Source: Pyrenula massariospora
Taxonomy: Eukaryota > Ascomycota > Eurotiomycetes > Pyrenulales > Pyrenulaceae
DNA length: 64,000 bases
Assembly (NCBI GenBank): GCA_021030905.1
Contig: JAGFMI010000023.1
Location: 372,001 to 436,000, forward strand
Direction of reading: 5' to 3'
Shown here: positions 21,194 through 32,412 of the stretch, one piece after another
How the letters are laid out: each line of letters starts with the position of its first letter
Position numbering within the stretch: the stretch's first letter is position 1
Notes under the pieces: model-generated
The model's database searches: none
What the model was told of the DNA's origin: nothing
The model's input: the letters and a program-made list of their open reading frames with translations, nothing else
Program-made: the position numbers and the translations under genes

Positions 21194-24100
21194 TCACACC
21201 CTCGCATTCTCCTCCTCCACCACCCCCATCGCCAGCGCCGCCAAATTCGCCTCATACCTCGTCGGACTGTGCTCGGCAAACATGCCGCTCCCAAACCTCA
21301 CCTCCCCAAACCTCGTCTCCACGTCCCGTATGTACTTGAGCTGGATCCTCGTCGCCGGCCGGCCCAGGCTGATCTGCTGAATCTCCTCCACGCCGTTCCC
21401 GGGGCCATTATTCACGCTCGGTCCCCGTCCCGCCGACGCACCGTGCTGCCGATCGAGCACCCGCATCGACTCGATGACAAACACCTCCCCCGGCGGCACG
21501 AGTTTGTCCCCATCCATGCACGCCCGCAGCGTCTTGAGCGCGGCCCACGCCCAGGGGTCCCCGCCGATGCCGCCGTTCTTGGCGCCCAGGCCGCCGGTCT
21601 CCTCCAGGGGTGGGGGGTCTTTGACGTAGAAGCTGTGGCGGAGGGCGCTGACGACTTGGCTCCAGACCCGGGCGGTGACTTGGCGGATGCTGTCGCTTCC
21701 CTCGCTTTTCAGGGTTAGAGCGACGTTGCGCATGTCTTGTAGGTTGCCTAGCGAGAGGGAGGGGACGATGTCGGCGGAGTTGACGGTGCTTGTGATCAGG
21801 CCACGCGTGGCGAGACGGAGTGATGGAGATAGCGTCGCGGGTGGTCCGTAGGCATATACATGAAGTGGTCGATTTGGGGGAAGGTTCACAGGTGGAACAT
21901 CAGAGATACCATTAAGAGCAGCGATCATCCGTCGCGGTGCTGCCGTGGCGAATAGAGCGCCAGACTTCTGAACGCTGCTTGGCTCTGCGATTAAGATTCC
22001 TATGACCGCGGCCACAGCTCCTCCCAGAGAATGACCGGTGAGTACGAGACCGTAATCGGGATATTCTTCCATGGCGTGCTTGAGCGTTGCGAAAACTCGA
22101 GACCCCGGTCCATTCACCAATCGGCGCGCTGAAGCGAGAATACCCCGATGTACTTGATAAGTTGTCCCCCTCCACTCAAGATTATCGTAGTCACAAATCA
22201 TATCTGTTAAAACATCCTGTATCCCCAGCGTTCCCCTGCAGGTAAGTACAACAGCTTTAAAGTCATGGTCGATAGACACAAAATGAACAAGGGGATGAGC
22301 ACCACCAGGATCGGATGTGATCGGGCCCTCAATTGGGTCAGCAAAGGAAGAAAAGATGATTGTTTCTGGCGGGAGTCCCGTATGCATAGAGAATGAAGCG
22401 TGCTCATCGTGATGCCCGCGGGCTTTTTCAAGGTCTGCCATCGCATTCTTGGCTGCGTCCGGAGTCACCAGTCCCATAAATCGAAGAAAGCTCGGGCCGT
22501 ACGAGGCAGAGGAAAACCTGTGGTATCGACGAATATTTTGAACAAGATGAGAGTTGGGAAAGATTCCGGGGGTTTTACCTTCCCGTGTGAGGGCCAAGAC
22601 CGTCTCATGGTCGTCGAAGATGCTTCGGTGTGGCACAGGAGTTCGTGGCTGCACGATAAGAGAACCTTCCGACCCAGTGGTAGCCACCGAATAGAGGCTT
22701 TGGATAAATGACCGAGATCTCCGATGATTTTGGCTATCTGATGTTCCTGGTTTCTCATCTCCTTCCCAGGCACTGATGTTTCGCTCTGAAGTGGCTTTGG
22801 ATAGGCCATTGGAAGTCTTGACGCCATTTCTAGAAAATGTTGGTGAAATTGGTCGGCTTTGATGGGGTTGAAGAGAATATGTGTCGATCTGCGATACCAA
22901 CGAATTGCGTCTCGATTCTCGTACTGTATAATAACCACTTGGTTGTTGTGCTCTAGAGTCTTCAGCCGAGGAGCCGCTTCGCCTTTTCCAAGCTGACATA
23001 TCTCGAGGTGGCGAGGGTGGGAGGCTTTTGTTCAAAGTCGGTTGCCGATGGGAGCTAGTCACAAGGCGAGGTAACCCTGGCGTTGAGGACTGATTATTGT
23101 TAAAGCTTCCATTTCTTTCATCTAGAGTTGTTATCTGCTTCGTACTTGACGAAGTTGTAGGCATTCCATCCTTCATGTTGGCAGAAGACGAGGTCGGGCT
23201 TAGATTCTTCATTACCTTTTTGAGAGGCCCATCCTTCTCCGACTTGTCGGCTTGTGTGACCTTAGCCCATCCTGCAGAAACACCAAGCGAAAGCTTTCCG
23301 CCTTTCGATTTCTCCTTGGTATTCGAACTTGAATTTGCTGGTCTGCGGGCCTTCTTCTGATTGGCAATTGTCGCAGCATTATACGAGGGCATGTTTCTTA
23401 CTTTGTTTGTCTGCCTAGTAGACCTTGTTGGCGCTGGGCTATTTCGCGGGCTTGCCTTTGGGGATTCAACCATTGTCAGAGCGTCCTCAGGATCATCGGC
23501 CTCTTCTAATTCTGGTGAATTACTCTGCGTCATCCGAAGTCTATCGATGGGCTTCATGTCTGAGCTATTGCTCCTTCTTAGGGAAGTCTGAAAGACGATT
23601 GTTTGCTGGTGTAGGCTCTCTGAACCGTGATCTTCGTTAGCTCTCAGATGATCCTGGGGGCGATGTACCGATTCTGCGATCACAATCGTTCCAGGAGGTG
23701 CTGTGATATCCGCCATTTCAGTGTTGAAGATGTCTACGCGGATAGTCTTTGCAGTAACGGTCTCTGAAGTGATTGTCGCGTGAACGCCAGCAGGTAATTG
23801 AGCGAGGATATGTTGTTTGATTTCGTCATCCGTCAGACGGGCCTGTTCGATGGGTGAAAGCGAGATATTAAGAGCTTGTGGGGTAGTGGCACCTGTCTTC
23901 TCGACAACATCAATTTCTTCGTCGCCTTCAGTAGATATGAATGATCTTGCACGCTGAGTTCCGTCGTTCTCCTCGTCATCCTTGCGCACAAAGTACTCGG
24001 TCTTTTGAGTCCCAACTACGTCAGCTCTGAAGCCTCTGTCGTCGACAATGGTGTCCCATATAACTTCTTCGCCACCATTTTCGCGAAATTCTCTGTCAGT

Positions 24101-24766
24101 CTTACGTCGACCCCATCGCTGAAGGAGAACGAAACCAACGACACCGACTAGAAGATCCCAATAATTGATTGTAGTACCAGTCTCGCCAATGTCGTTGCGA
24201 AACTCACTCCTGACTAGCGTTATAATTGTAGCGACTGCCCTCGACGTTTCGGTACAGCCAAAGATGGCATTCAGGGTAGAAAGACCATTGATAGACAAGC
24301 CCGAGATAACGTTCACGCCCGCAGTGCCAGCGTAGAAGAAGCTAGATGCAAAGAAAGACGCGCTAGAGATCGAGAAGTGCAGTGCTCCGATCTGTAGAAA
24401 CAAATGTCAGCTACCAGTGGGGCAGATAATGCGGGTACTGACGCTTTTTTCGAGGATGTTTGCTGCCTCTGCCCTTCCCAGCTCCGTGCTGCGTCTATCA
24501 GCCACGTCCTTCCCAGCTCTTGTCAATATAATCTCGACAGCCGCACGAGCTAATTCAATGCTGGTCAAGGTCGATTCTCTAGATCCCGCGATCGCCCAGC
24601 CTGCGATCTTTGTGCCACTTTTGATAAACAGGGAGGCGCCGTCAGTGCCATACGTTATCAGATTGGCTAGGGGCGAAGGGAGAAGCGTTCGCGGAGGCGC
24701 TTCGACAGATCTGGGGGACTTCTTCGAGTTGTAGACAGCCAGAGTCTTCTCGTCTTCGGCTGACAT
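21194..24766 (-). CDS. Membrane class-3 lipase, diacylglycerol-lipase-like
   Basis: Exon 1 (24443-24766) and exon 2 (21194-24391) join in phase 0 to give 1173 residues. The first about 240 residues contain hydrophobic stretches (FSISSASFFASSFFYAGTAG, NYWDLLVGVVGFVLL) separated by short loops. About 400 residues of disordered Ser/Lys/Arg-rich sequence follow. The C-terminal third is an alpha/beta-hydrolase of lipase class 3: FVSIDHDFKAVVLTCRGT, then the nucleophile elbow VLTGHSLGGAVA with Ser at about residue 896, then NSADIVPSLSLG carrying the likely acid. This layout resembles sn-1-specific diacylglycerol lipases, which hydrolyse diacylglycerol at membranes. The catalytic His is not certain. 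It is transcribed away from the 3.5-kb gene-free stretch. Confidence 0.9.
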
Positions 24767-27700
24767 TGTGATGATGGAGGATGGAGGAGCGTAGGTGAAG
24801 ATGGGTGTACGTCCAGCTCCATAGAGGAAGATGGTCGTGGAGTCTGACTCTCACATGTGTCGAAGCTGAGATGGTAATGGGGAAAGGTGGTATGCAGGAT
24901 TGATCATCTGAACAGGCAGTGGGAACGCACGTTCGTTGGAACCTGGAGAACGTGTGTGGGGGATACCGTCCTCGGCCCGGACGGGAGAATGACATACAGT
25001 CGAGGATCAGCATCTACCGAGGGAAACAAGCTCTCCATTGTCTCCAATCGATGTAAACAATGCTTCGCCACCATACCTATACAAGGCTACGCGATCAAGA
25101 GCATGGTCAAAAGACCCTTTGTTAGCTCGAATTCACATGTCCAACCCCCACATCCTGAGCCGCCGGTTCACAGCAGTCGTTATACACTCTATGCAGGTAC
25201 TTGAACGCGGTCTCACGGATGCGATACCTTGTTCGTCTAGGCGTCTTGTGCGGGCAGGTATATCAGCCTGTGTGACTATAAGCCTTGAACTCTATTACAC
25301 ATCGTCTAGCTGTGTAAGGACGGTTGACAATCGGTCCGACGCATGACCCTCAATCATGATGGAGTTGAAGCTTTCACCCATTCCAGACTAAGCCCATCGT
25401 TACAAATTTCAGACGAATGAGTGGCTGGTCTTCTAATATCAACCATGGTAGCGCTTTCAAGACCACCCACAAATCGGCTGAGTTACACCGAGTAGCCGAC
25501 GCGGTACATAATTCTCACGAGGTCAGACTACGGATTCGAGCATTTGACTTTCTTGCGCGTGTTTTATTTGCTACCGTTTTGCAGTCTCATGTTCGACCGC
25601 ACTGCTTCCTCGAGGCTTTAAAATGTACCTCCATCTCTGTAGAGCCTAGCAACTAGCCTTGGTCTACTCCTATGTCCTGTACTTACTTTAGTTTCCTGCT
25701 TTGGTAGTTTTCATATCTTGAGATGGGAAGCTTTTACGTCACCTCAGTCTCCTCCAGCGATCATTGATATATAAGCTGGCTTCTAACAAATCATCTGGTG
25801 TGGTTCAAACGTACAGCTGTCACGCACAGTGAGCCATTTAGCCTCTAATACTAATGAATGAGAAGATCGTTGCAATGTCACTACATGAGTATTGATGAAA
25901 GCTGTGTTTAGAGAATGCCTTAACCTGGGGGAAGATTTGACGCTACTCGAGTTGGGTTCCTACAACTTGCCGCGTCAAATTTGATTTCTTATCGATTTCG
26001 GTGTTCTCCTTCACTCAAAGTCCTGTCGCATGCTCATGTGATGGCTGCTGCTATGCGGCATGCGCCGCGGAATATCAGCACCCTAGCCATGCCATAATGA
26101 GAAGGAGACTCGGCTGGACTGTGATGAGTGGTTTCATCACACAAGTCTACTTTGTAATTCGCAGGCGCTCAAGCAGCGCTTGCGAATTCTGGGCCTTCCA
26201 CCGACGAAGATCAGATCAAAAGGAGAACCAAATTGGACATGTTACTTTGCGAGAACTTAAACCATCTAGGAGGATAGCAAGACCACTATTATAAATATAT
26301 GAGAAGACCCATTGATAAATGACACAGAAGTAGGTAAATATTTCCATTTTGACCGGGAATGATCAAGTGGACTATTTTCTAGATTGGGAGAGGTTGCACC
26401 AAGATCTTGCATGATCAGATCTGCGGAACCAACATTAGTACGCGAGGATCCAATTCCAGGGGTAAGGCGAGAAATGTTCCTAAAGTTGCCGCTCAGTACC
26501 GGCACATGCCGTCCGGGAAATAAATCGATGGCCGTCGAAGCAAGGCCGACATCAGACAGGGGCAGGGTTGGGGACCGCGACGTATCTCCAGTGCGATACG
26601 TTGGGAATCAATGCTGAGGAGAAGAGATGGGACGGTTTTGGATTAGATTGAATTAAACATGGTGACACTGTCAATAATCTGGAGTACTTTTTACCTAAGG
26701 CTTTCGAAAAGCGCTGGGATAGCTAGCCAGACAAAGGCGATTAGCAATAGCAATTGTCAAGCCGCAATGGATCTTCTGAAGATTAACTGAAAAGCAACGT
26801 GTCATGAACGAGGAGATATCTCCACAAATGCTACTCTCCGTGCAGATATGGCAGGGTCTCCGGATAATTTCACACGTTCCTTTTGGTGGGAGAAGCTATT
26901 TTTGATCATCTCAAGGGTGAAAAAATTCCGCGACAAGGATCCTCAGCCCTTTTTTCGCCCTCGACGTCACAAAAGGTCTAGACCTCAGTCTCCAGGTTCA
27001 CTCCCTCCGTTTTGACTACCAAGCTTCTGCTGTTGTGTCTGTGAAAAGTTTCAAGCTCACGAAACATCAAACTTGCAAAAGCTTGTAGGGATTTGCAAAG
27101 CAAGAAGACCCGAGACGTTAGACGTTGTCTTCCGCAAACTTTGATCAACAACAATCGCTATGTCGAGCAGACAGACGAACCCCTTCTATAGTGGATAAGT
27201 GGCGTACCATTATGGACGGCATCCAGCTGCGCCAGCCCCTTTCAATCCAAAGCCGGGTTGTTTCGATAGGCCTGATTGGGAAAGGCGAAGATGTGATGGC
27301 AAATTCGCCCCAGCCTATATCGCCTGATTGGGCGACACCAATGACGACCTGGCTGCCCGTCGCAAGCCACAACTGGAACTACGGAGTTTGAGTGCCAAAC
27401 TTTCTACCTTTTCAACTATGTTCACGGAGTCTTCTCACACGTCTTGCTCCTCTATGGGGGAGCTCGCATGGCCGCCACTGCGGGTCTAGGCGCAATTTGC
27501 CGCAACTTGTGAAGTTTTGACCGGATATGGCTCAGAGCCGAGAGCAGCAATCAACGCCCAAGGCTCCTGAAGAACCCCGCAATAGGGCTTCAAAGCAAGA
27601 ATGTGAGAGCGCCAGACAGGCGGGAAGCTAACAGATTGAGCTTAGGATGATCGGCCCACGCTGTGCCGATCTCATTAGCCTTCCCACCATGGCGCTGGGA

Positions 27701-28297
27701 CTATCCTACCAGAAAACACGCAACCGCCAACATCGTATCCATTCCCATGGGGTCCGATCCATCAAGGTGCCTTGAAATGGACTACCCAGGCACGGAGGTT
27801 GATAGTGGAGCGAAGAGGCTTGCTGGGCAAGTCTTGACGCGGCCTACGATGATTCAAGCGTGGGATGTTAAACGGTAGAGCACCCGTTCCTTCTGTCTTG
27901 GACCTGTGTTTCCTTTGAGAGTGATATCACTTTTGCGGTCAACAATATTGAATTCTTCAAAGCTTTTGATTCTCAGGTTTCTGCAATTCAAGGATCCAGA
28001 TCATTACTTTACCTTCCGTCTGCCTTACTTTCATACTCTGTCTGTACACTGTAAGTGTGTTTGAATATTACACAGGGAATATCCCTTCACTTCTTCAACG
28101 GTGCGCACAATTGAGGCACTTTCTCTACATATGGCGATAGTATGCGCAGAAAACGTCGTGATTTCTTAATCTCAATGTATAGAAAACGCTGAGAACAAGA
28201 GGTGGCTCGTCAATATTCGCATATCAAAACGAATGATCAGTACCATTTGACTTACTTTTGTTCTACAGACGTGCTCATCTGCTACTCATCCGTCGAC
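24767..28297. other. 3.5-kb interval without a recognisable gene
   Basis: It lies between two divergent start codons. Six-frame reading gives only short frames (under about 105 codons) that do not join through plausible introns into any family I know. It must contain the promoters of the lipase and the RGS gene. It may also hold a long 5' leader, a non-coding RNA or decayed mobile DNA, but no terminal repeat or transposase remnant is visible. Confidence 0.45.
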
Positions 28298-29819
28298 ATG
28301 GTCTACTCTCTCACCTATAGACGACCTCGTTACGTCTCCTCTTCAGCAACCTCGGTGATCAGCGAGAGGAGCGGGCACGCAGAGTCTACCGTCTCAGGTA
28401 GTTCTGGATCTAGCTGCCCGTATGGCATCCCAGACGCCCTGTCTTTCGACAAGATCATTGCTGGTGGAACATGTCCCGTAAGGACCCCACTCTTTCCTCC
28501 ATCAACTTGTTAATTTCTTTAGCCCTGCACGACTCGGGACTTCATGAATTTTCTTAAATACATCGAACTCGCGGCCGAGAACCTCCAATTTTACCTCTGG
28601 TACCGCAGCTACGTCCAGCGCTTCTCTGACCTCCCCGCCAATGAAAAAAGCCTCGCACCGATCTGGACACCCGAGCAGGACGAGCAAGCCCTGGCTACGC
28701 AGAGCAACGCTGGCCCTAAAAAGATCAATGCCGATGTCGCCGCCATGCTCAAGGGAACCGATTTTGACCCAAAGTCAAGAGGCGGTGTGGATCAGAATCC
28801 CAACCCGTTCAATACTCCGCCTCGGACTCCCAATGTCGACGCCCGCAGCATCATCTCATCCTCCGTGGGCTGGACTGAAAACAGCTCCACTTTCGCCGGC
28901 GGCAAGGTCTCCTATGACAAAAGAGCGTCCGCCGCATTCGAAGATGCGGGCCAACTCCAACCCTGTAGGCTCCCCCCTATCTCTTTCCCATTCCCCCCAA
29001 TCAAACCCCCAACTAACGTCTAAAAACAAAAAAGTCACAATCCGCCCCTTCCAAGAAGAAATCACCCGCATCATCGCCATCTACATCGCGTCCGACGGCC
29101 CGCGCCAGCTCAACCTCAGCGCCAAGGAGCGCAACGCCCTCCTCGAGGCCCTCTCCCGCACCACCCACCCCTCCGCCTTCCGCGGCGTCATCTCCACCGT
29201 CGAGTGGACCCTCCGCCACCAGGCCCACCCCAACTTCGTCCGCTGGACCATCTGCAACGGCAACCGCCCCCGCGTGGTGTTCGCGCGCGCACTCGGCGTC
29301 GGCGGCATCGTGGGCGGGCTGGCCGCGGCCATAGTGATTACGCTGAGCTCCGCGGGGCGCGCGTGGAGGGTGCTGTCTGCCATCGGGTTCGTGATCGGGA
29401 TCGCGACCCTGATCGCCGCGTGGAAGGGCATGTGTGTTGTACGTCCCCTCCCCTCCCCCTTCCCCCCTTAACCCACCCAATCCTAACCCCTTGAACAGGT
29501 CCTCCACGGCATGCACCACCGGCACCTGCGCCCCTGGGAACTCTTCACCGACGACGGCGACTCCATCACCCTCAACGAAAAATCCGCCTCCCTCGACACC
29601 CTCGGCAGCGCCAACTCGTACGAGGACGAGCCGTGGGTCGCGCGGTACGAGAGGCGCAACGTCATCCGCAAGGTGTTTGACCGCGAGGTGTGGATCCAGG
29701 AGCCGGCGCTAAGGCAGATTCAGGATACCATCTTCTTGCAGGCGGTGGGGGGCAGTTTGGTGATCAGTGCGGTGGCGGTGGGGGTTTTTGTTGCGTTGCC
29801 CAAGGGGGGGTTCTTTTAG
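28298..29819 (+). CDS. Rax1-like RGS-domain membrane protein
   Basis: Four exons (28298-28477, 28523-28964, 29035-29438, 29499-29819) give 448 residues. An RGS-like helical domain runs from about residue 45 to 260: SFDKIIAGGTCPPCTTRDFMNFLKYIE, ENLQFYLWYRSYVQRF and later ITRIIAIYIASDGPRQLNLS and RNALLEALSRTTHPSAF. The C-terminal half has three hydrophobic segments (VGGIVGGLAAAIVITLS, WRVLSAIGFVIGIATLIAAW and, at the end, AVGGSLVISAVAVGVFVAL). RGS followed by membrane spans is the layout of yeast Rax1 and its mould homologues, which mark polarity sites and affect growth and stress. Downstream exons are strongly GC-rich with many codons ending in C. The assignment rests on layout and helix patterns rather than one catalytic motif. 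Confidence 0.82.
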
Positions 29820-30043
29820 TTTTGATGGGTTTAGTGGGTTAGGGGAGTTGTGGGAGGCAGCTTATTTTTCTTTATTTCTGTTTGGATGGTAATGTTCCCG
29901 CTTTTTCTTGTCTGTGTAATGTATTTCGAAACGTTCCATGAAAAGGATATCCAAAATTAGAAAAGCTGCCACTAATATCTGGGTCCGATCCTGAACTCCC
30001 TCCACACACCCCTCACTTCGCTCGACAACATCATTCTCCATCT

Positions 30044-31966
30044 CTACCTCCTCAGCGCCCTCCTCCTTACCTCGTCCAGCAGTCCTTTTCTATCAGCCTC
30101 CGCCAACGTCACCCGATTCTTCCCCTCCCCCGGCCCCCTCTGTCCCGCGTCCCACAACTGACAACCATCCCTCCCACACCGGCAATCCATCCTGTCCAAA
30201 AAATAATGCTCTCCATAATCAACCGTAATCTCGTCCCCCCACCGAATCTCCTGTCTGGCCTCCACACCAACCACGACAATCTTCCCAACCGGCCGGATCG
30301 TAAACGTCGTATTCGACTCGCACGAGTGGTTGATATACCTCGTCCAATTCCCGTACCGAGCCGGATCGACCACGCCGAACACCCTTTCCCCCTTGATCAT
30401 GCCGGGCCGGTTCTCTGACCGGCGTAGATCCCGAATCTCAAACATGTATTCAGAGTTGTTGTAGAGGCCGTGGGTGCTTCCACGACCTTCGTAGATAGCG
30501 GGAAAAGGCTTCACCTCCGGACCCGGGTTGTTGGCGTAGAGCTCGCCAAGGAAGAAGCCCATGAAGGTGTGTTTGCGGAAGTACTGAAGGGCGTGGACGC
30601 CGATGCCGTAGCCGCTGGGGGAGATGAACATCTCCACGCGTGGTAGGCGGCCGGGTTTGGGGCTGTGGTGGAGGCCGTATTTGATGAGTGTGGGTTCGAG
30701 GTCGGCGATGGTGCAGTCACAGAAGGCGTTGGGATCGTTATCTTCAACACGGTGGGGAAGCTTTGGCTTACGTTTATCCTCGCAGAGGTAACACATTTGC
30801 TCGTGGTCTTGAGTCCGGAATAACGGGTAATCAATCGGCCAGTGCTGACGGCCGCACCAGAGTGGATCTTTAGGGAAAGGGTTTGTATACCACGTAGTAT
30901 TGACCGCTGGCACTTTCACGGGAAGCTCATGGCGTTTGAGCAGGCCCGTTGCAGGACAGTCCACGGTATTTTGACAGCACTGATTCTCTGCGCCAAGATG
31001 GACCTCGTGGGGATGCTTGGCTCCCGGTGGTAAGATAAGGTCTTTTTCATGCTTTGAGATGTCTTTTGCAATGGCTCTTCTTTGCTTGATCAGAGGTATC
31101 ATTCGCGGTGAGCATTTCTCCAAGTATATGGTAGAATCCTGAAGAACACCTTGCCAATTTAAATGCCGTGTCTGGGCGTACATGCCAATACTGGCCTTGT
31201 TCCTCTTGAGGTAATTCAAGATCATGGTATGAAATTCGCCGTGCATCGGAGCCTCGCCAAAGAGAAACTTTCGGATAAACGTCGAAGAGTGTGCACAAAT
31301 ACTTAATGTAACCCAGCCTACCAGTTCCCCAAAAACAGCGGCGACTTTAAGATAACGGCATTGTTTGGGATTTTCAGGTATAGAAATGCTTTTCTCAATT
31401 GAAAATTGTCGTGCCCCAGCCACTATGTCGTACGCATTAGAAGAATAAATTTCAGGGGTTTCAACTCCCCCGTACTCAATGCATGCTTCATCGAGCTCGG
31501 CATAGAGTTTGTGCATGAATTCGCGAACAAGGTCTTCAATGGAAGATCTGACTCTCTGGGTTGAGGTCAGACGTTGTCTCTTCCTCTTAGCTAAGATGGA
31601 AGAGATCGACCTGAGCGTTGTGGTGGGTCTAATTGGAGCCGGCAGCACACTTTCCCCCTGAGTCAATAGCAATTGTAGATCCTTGCTGCGAATATACTGA
31701 GAAGCTTTTGAGAACTCAAGTCTGGTTAGCCGTGACTTGTTATAGCGTAATCTCGATGCCGGCAAACTTCGACTTTGCGTTCCATGTTGCATGAACAAGA
31801 TTTTCTGTCCAGGTGACCGGCCGGCCGAAGTAGAAAGTTTGGAGAAAGGCGTTTGCAGCATTTTGTAGCGAGTGGCACCTTTCGACCGTATTATGTCAAG
31901 GCCAGGCTCTGCCGCCGTTCTGTGAGCCTCGCTCTCAACGAGACCGTTTCGTTTCCCATGAGCCAT
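30044..31966 (-). CDS. SET-domain protein, putative lysine methyltransferase
   Basis: One open frame of 640 residues from the ATG at 31966. The frame stays open a little upstream, so an extra 5' exon is possible. The N-terminal half has no recognised domain. Cys-rich pieces (MCYLCEDKRK, AFCDCTIADLEP) precede a SET core near the C-terminus. SET elements are GYGIGVHALQYFRKHTFMG, GVVDPARYGNWTRYINHSCE with the Asn-His-Ser-Cys cofactor motif, and GDEITVDYGEHYF. A post-SET cluster DCRCGRDGCQLW follows. These are the elements of lysine methyltransferases that act on histones or other proteins. The Cys pattern upstream does not fit a full pre-SET of the Clr4/Suv39 type, so the target is open. Possibly nuclear; no clear signal seen. 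Confidence 0.85.
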   Translation of the reverse strand: MAHGKRNGLVESEAHRTAAEPGLDIIRSKGATRYKMLQTPFSKLSTSAGRSPGQKILFMQHGTQSRSLPASRLRYNKSRLTRLEFSKASQYIRSKDLQLLLTQGESVLPAPIRPTTTLRSISSILAKRKRQRLTSTQRVRSSIEDLVREFMHKLYAELDEACIEYGGVETPEIYSSNAYDIVAGARQFSIEKSISIPENPKQCRYLKVAAVFGELVGWVTLSICAHSSTFIRKFLFGEAPMHGEFHTMILNYLKRNKASIGMYAQTRHLNWQGVLQDSTIYLEKCSPRMIPLIKQRRAIAKDISKHEKDLILPPGAKHPHEVHLGAENQCCQNTVDCPATGLLKRHELPVKVPAVNTTWYTNPFPKDPLWCGRQHWPIDYPLFRTQDHEQMCYLCEDKRKPKLPHRVEDNDPNAFCDCTIADLEPTLIKYGLHHSPKPGRLPRVEMFISPSGYGIGVHALQYFRKHTFMGFFLGELYANNPGPEVKPFPAIYEGRGSTHGLYNNSEYMFEIRDLRRSENRPGMIKGERVFGVVDPARYGNWTRYINHSCESNTTFTIRPVGKIVVVGVEARQEIRWGDEITVDYGEHYFLDRMDCRCGRDGCQLWDAGQRGPGEGKNRVTLAEADRKGLLDEVRRRALRR

Positions 31967-32412
31967 CACAGTCCAAGGGCAGAGAAAAGTCGATACTGCA
32001 GCTTTCCGCCGTGACTGATAACATTTGATGGCCAATGATGACCAAGGTGAGCATCTGGTCCCTCAATCAGACCTACCGCCAGGCCTTATAAAAAGTCTCC
32101 GGACAGCTGCAAGGTGCTCTGTCCTTGGTGTCATCATTCTTTGAAAATGATGATTCCCGGCTGAAAACACACGGAGGAGCTGTTGCAACAATGACGAAAA
32201 TTCTGAGAACAAAGACGCACGAATCCTGCTTGCCCATTTCAATGCACCAATGTAGCTAGATAATAGCTACAAAGAAAGCTCAAAATTCCCTAAGGCGGAA
32301 AATGGCGAAAGGAGGGCAATGCTTGGACCTCGATCAACATCGAGTGTGCGATTGTCGGCTTGACTGAGCTCAACAGAGAAGGCTTCAGCTAAACCAACAA
32401 AGTCTCAAAGTA
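31967..32412. other. Short intergenic, no gene seen
   Basis: Promoter side of the SET gene and 3' end of the glutamine-synthetase-like gene. Nothing else is recognised. Confidence 0.4.

Noticed and set aside
28641-29471. 276-codon plus-strand frame overlapping RGS exons in another phase
   Set aside because: It runs across two RGS introns and its sequence is low in conserved pattern. The spliced RGS model explains the DNA better.
29013-29525. Minus-strand frame of 170 codons opposite the RGS gene
   Set aside because: It crosses an intron of the RGS gene and consists of Gly/Ala/Asp/His-rich mirror sequence without a recognisable domain.
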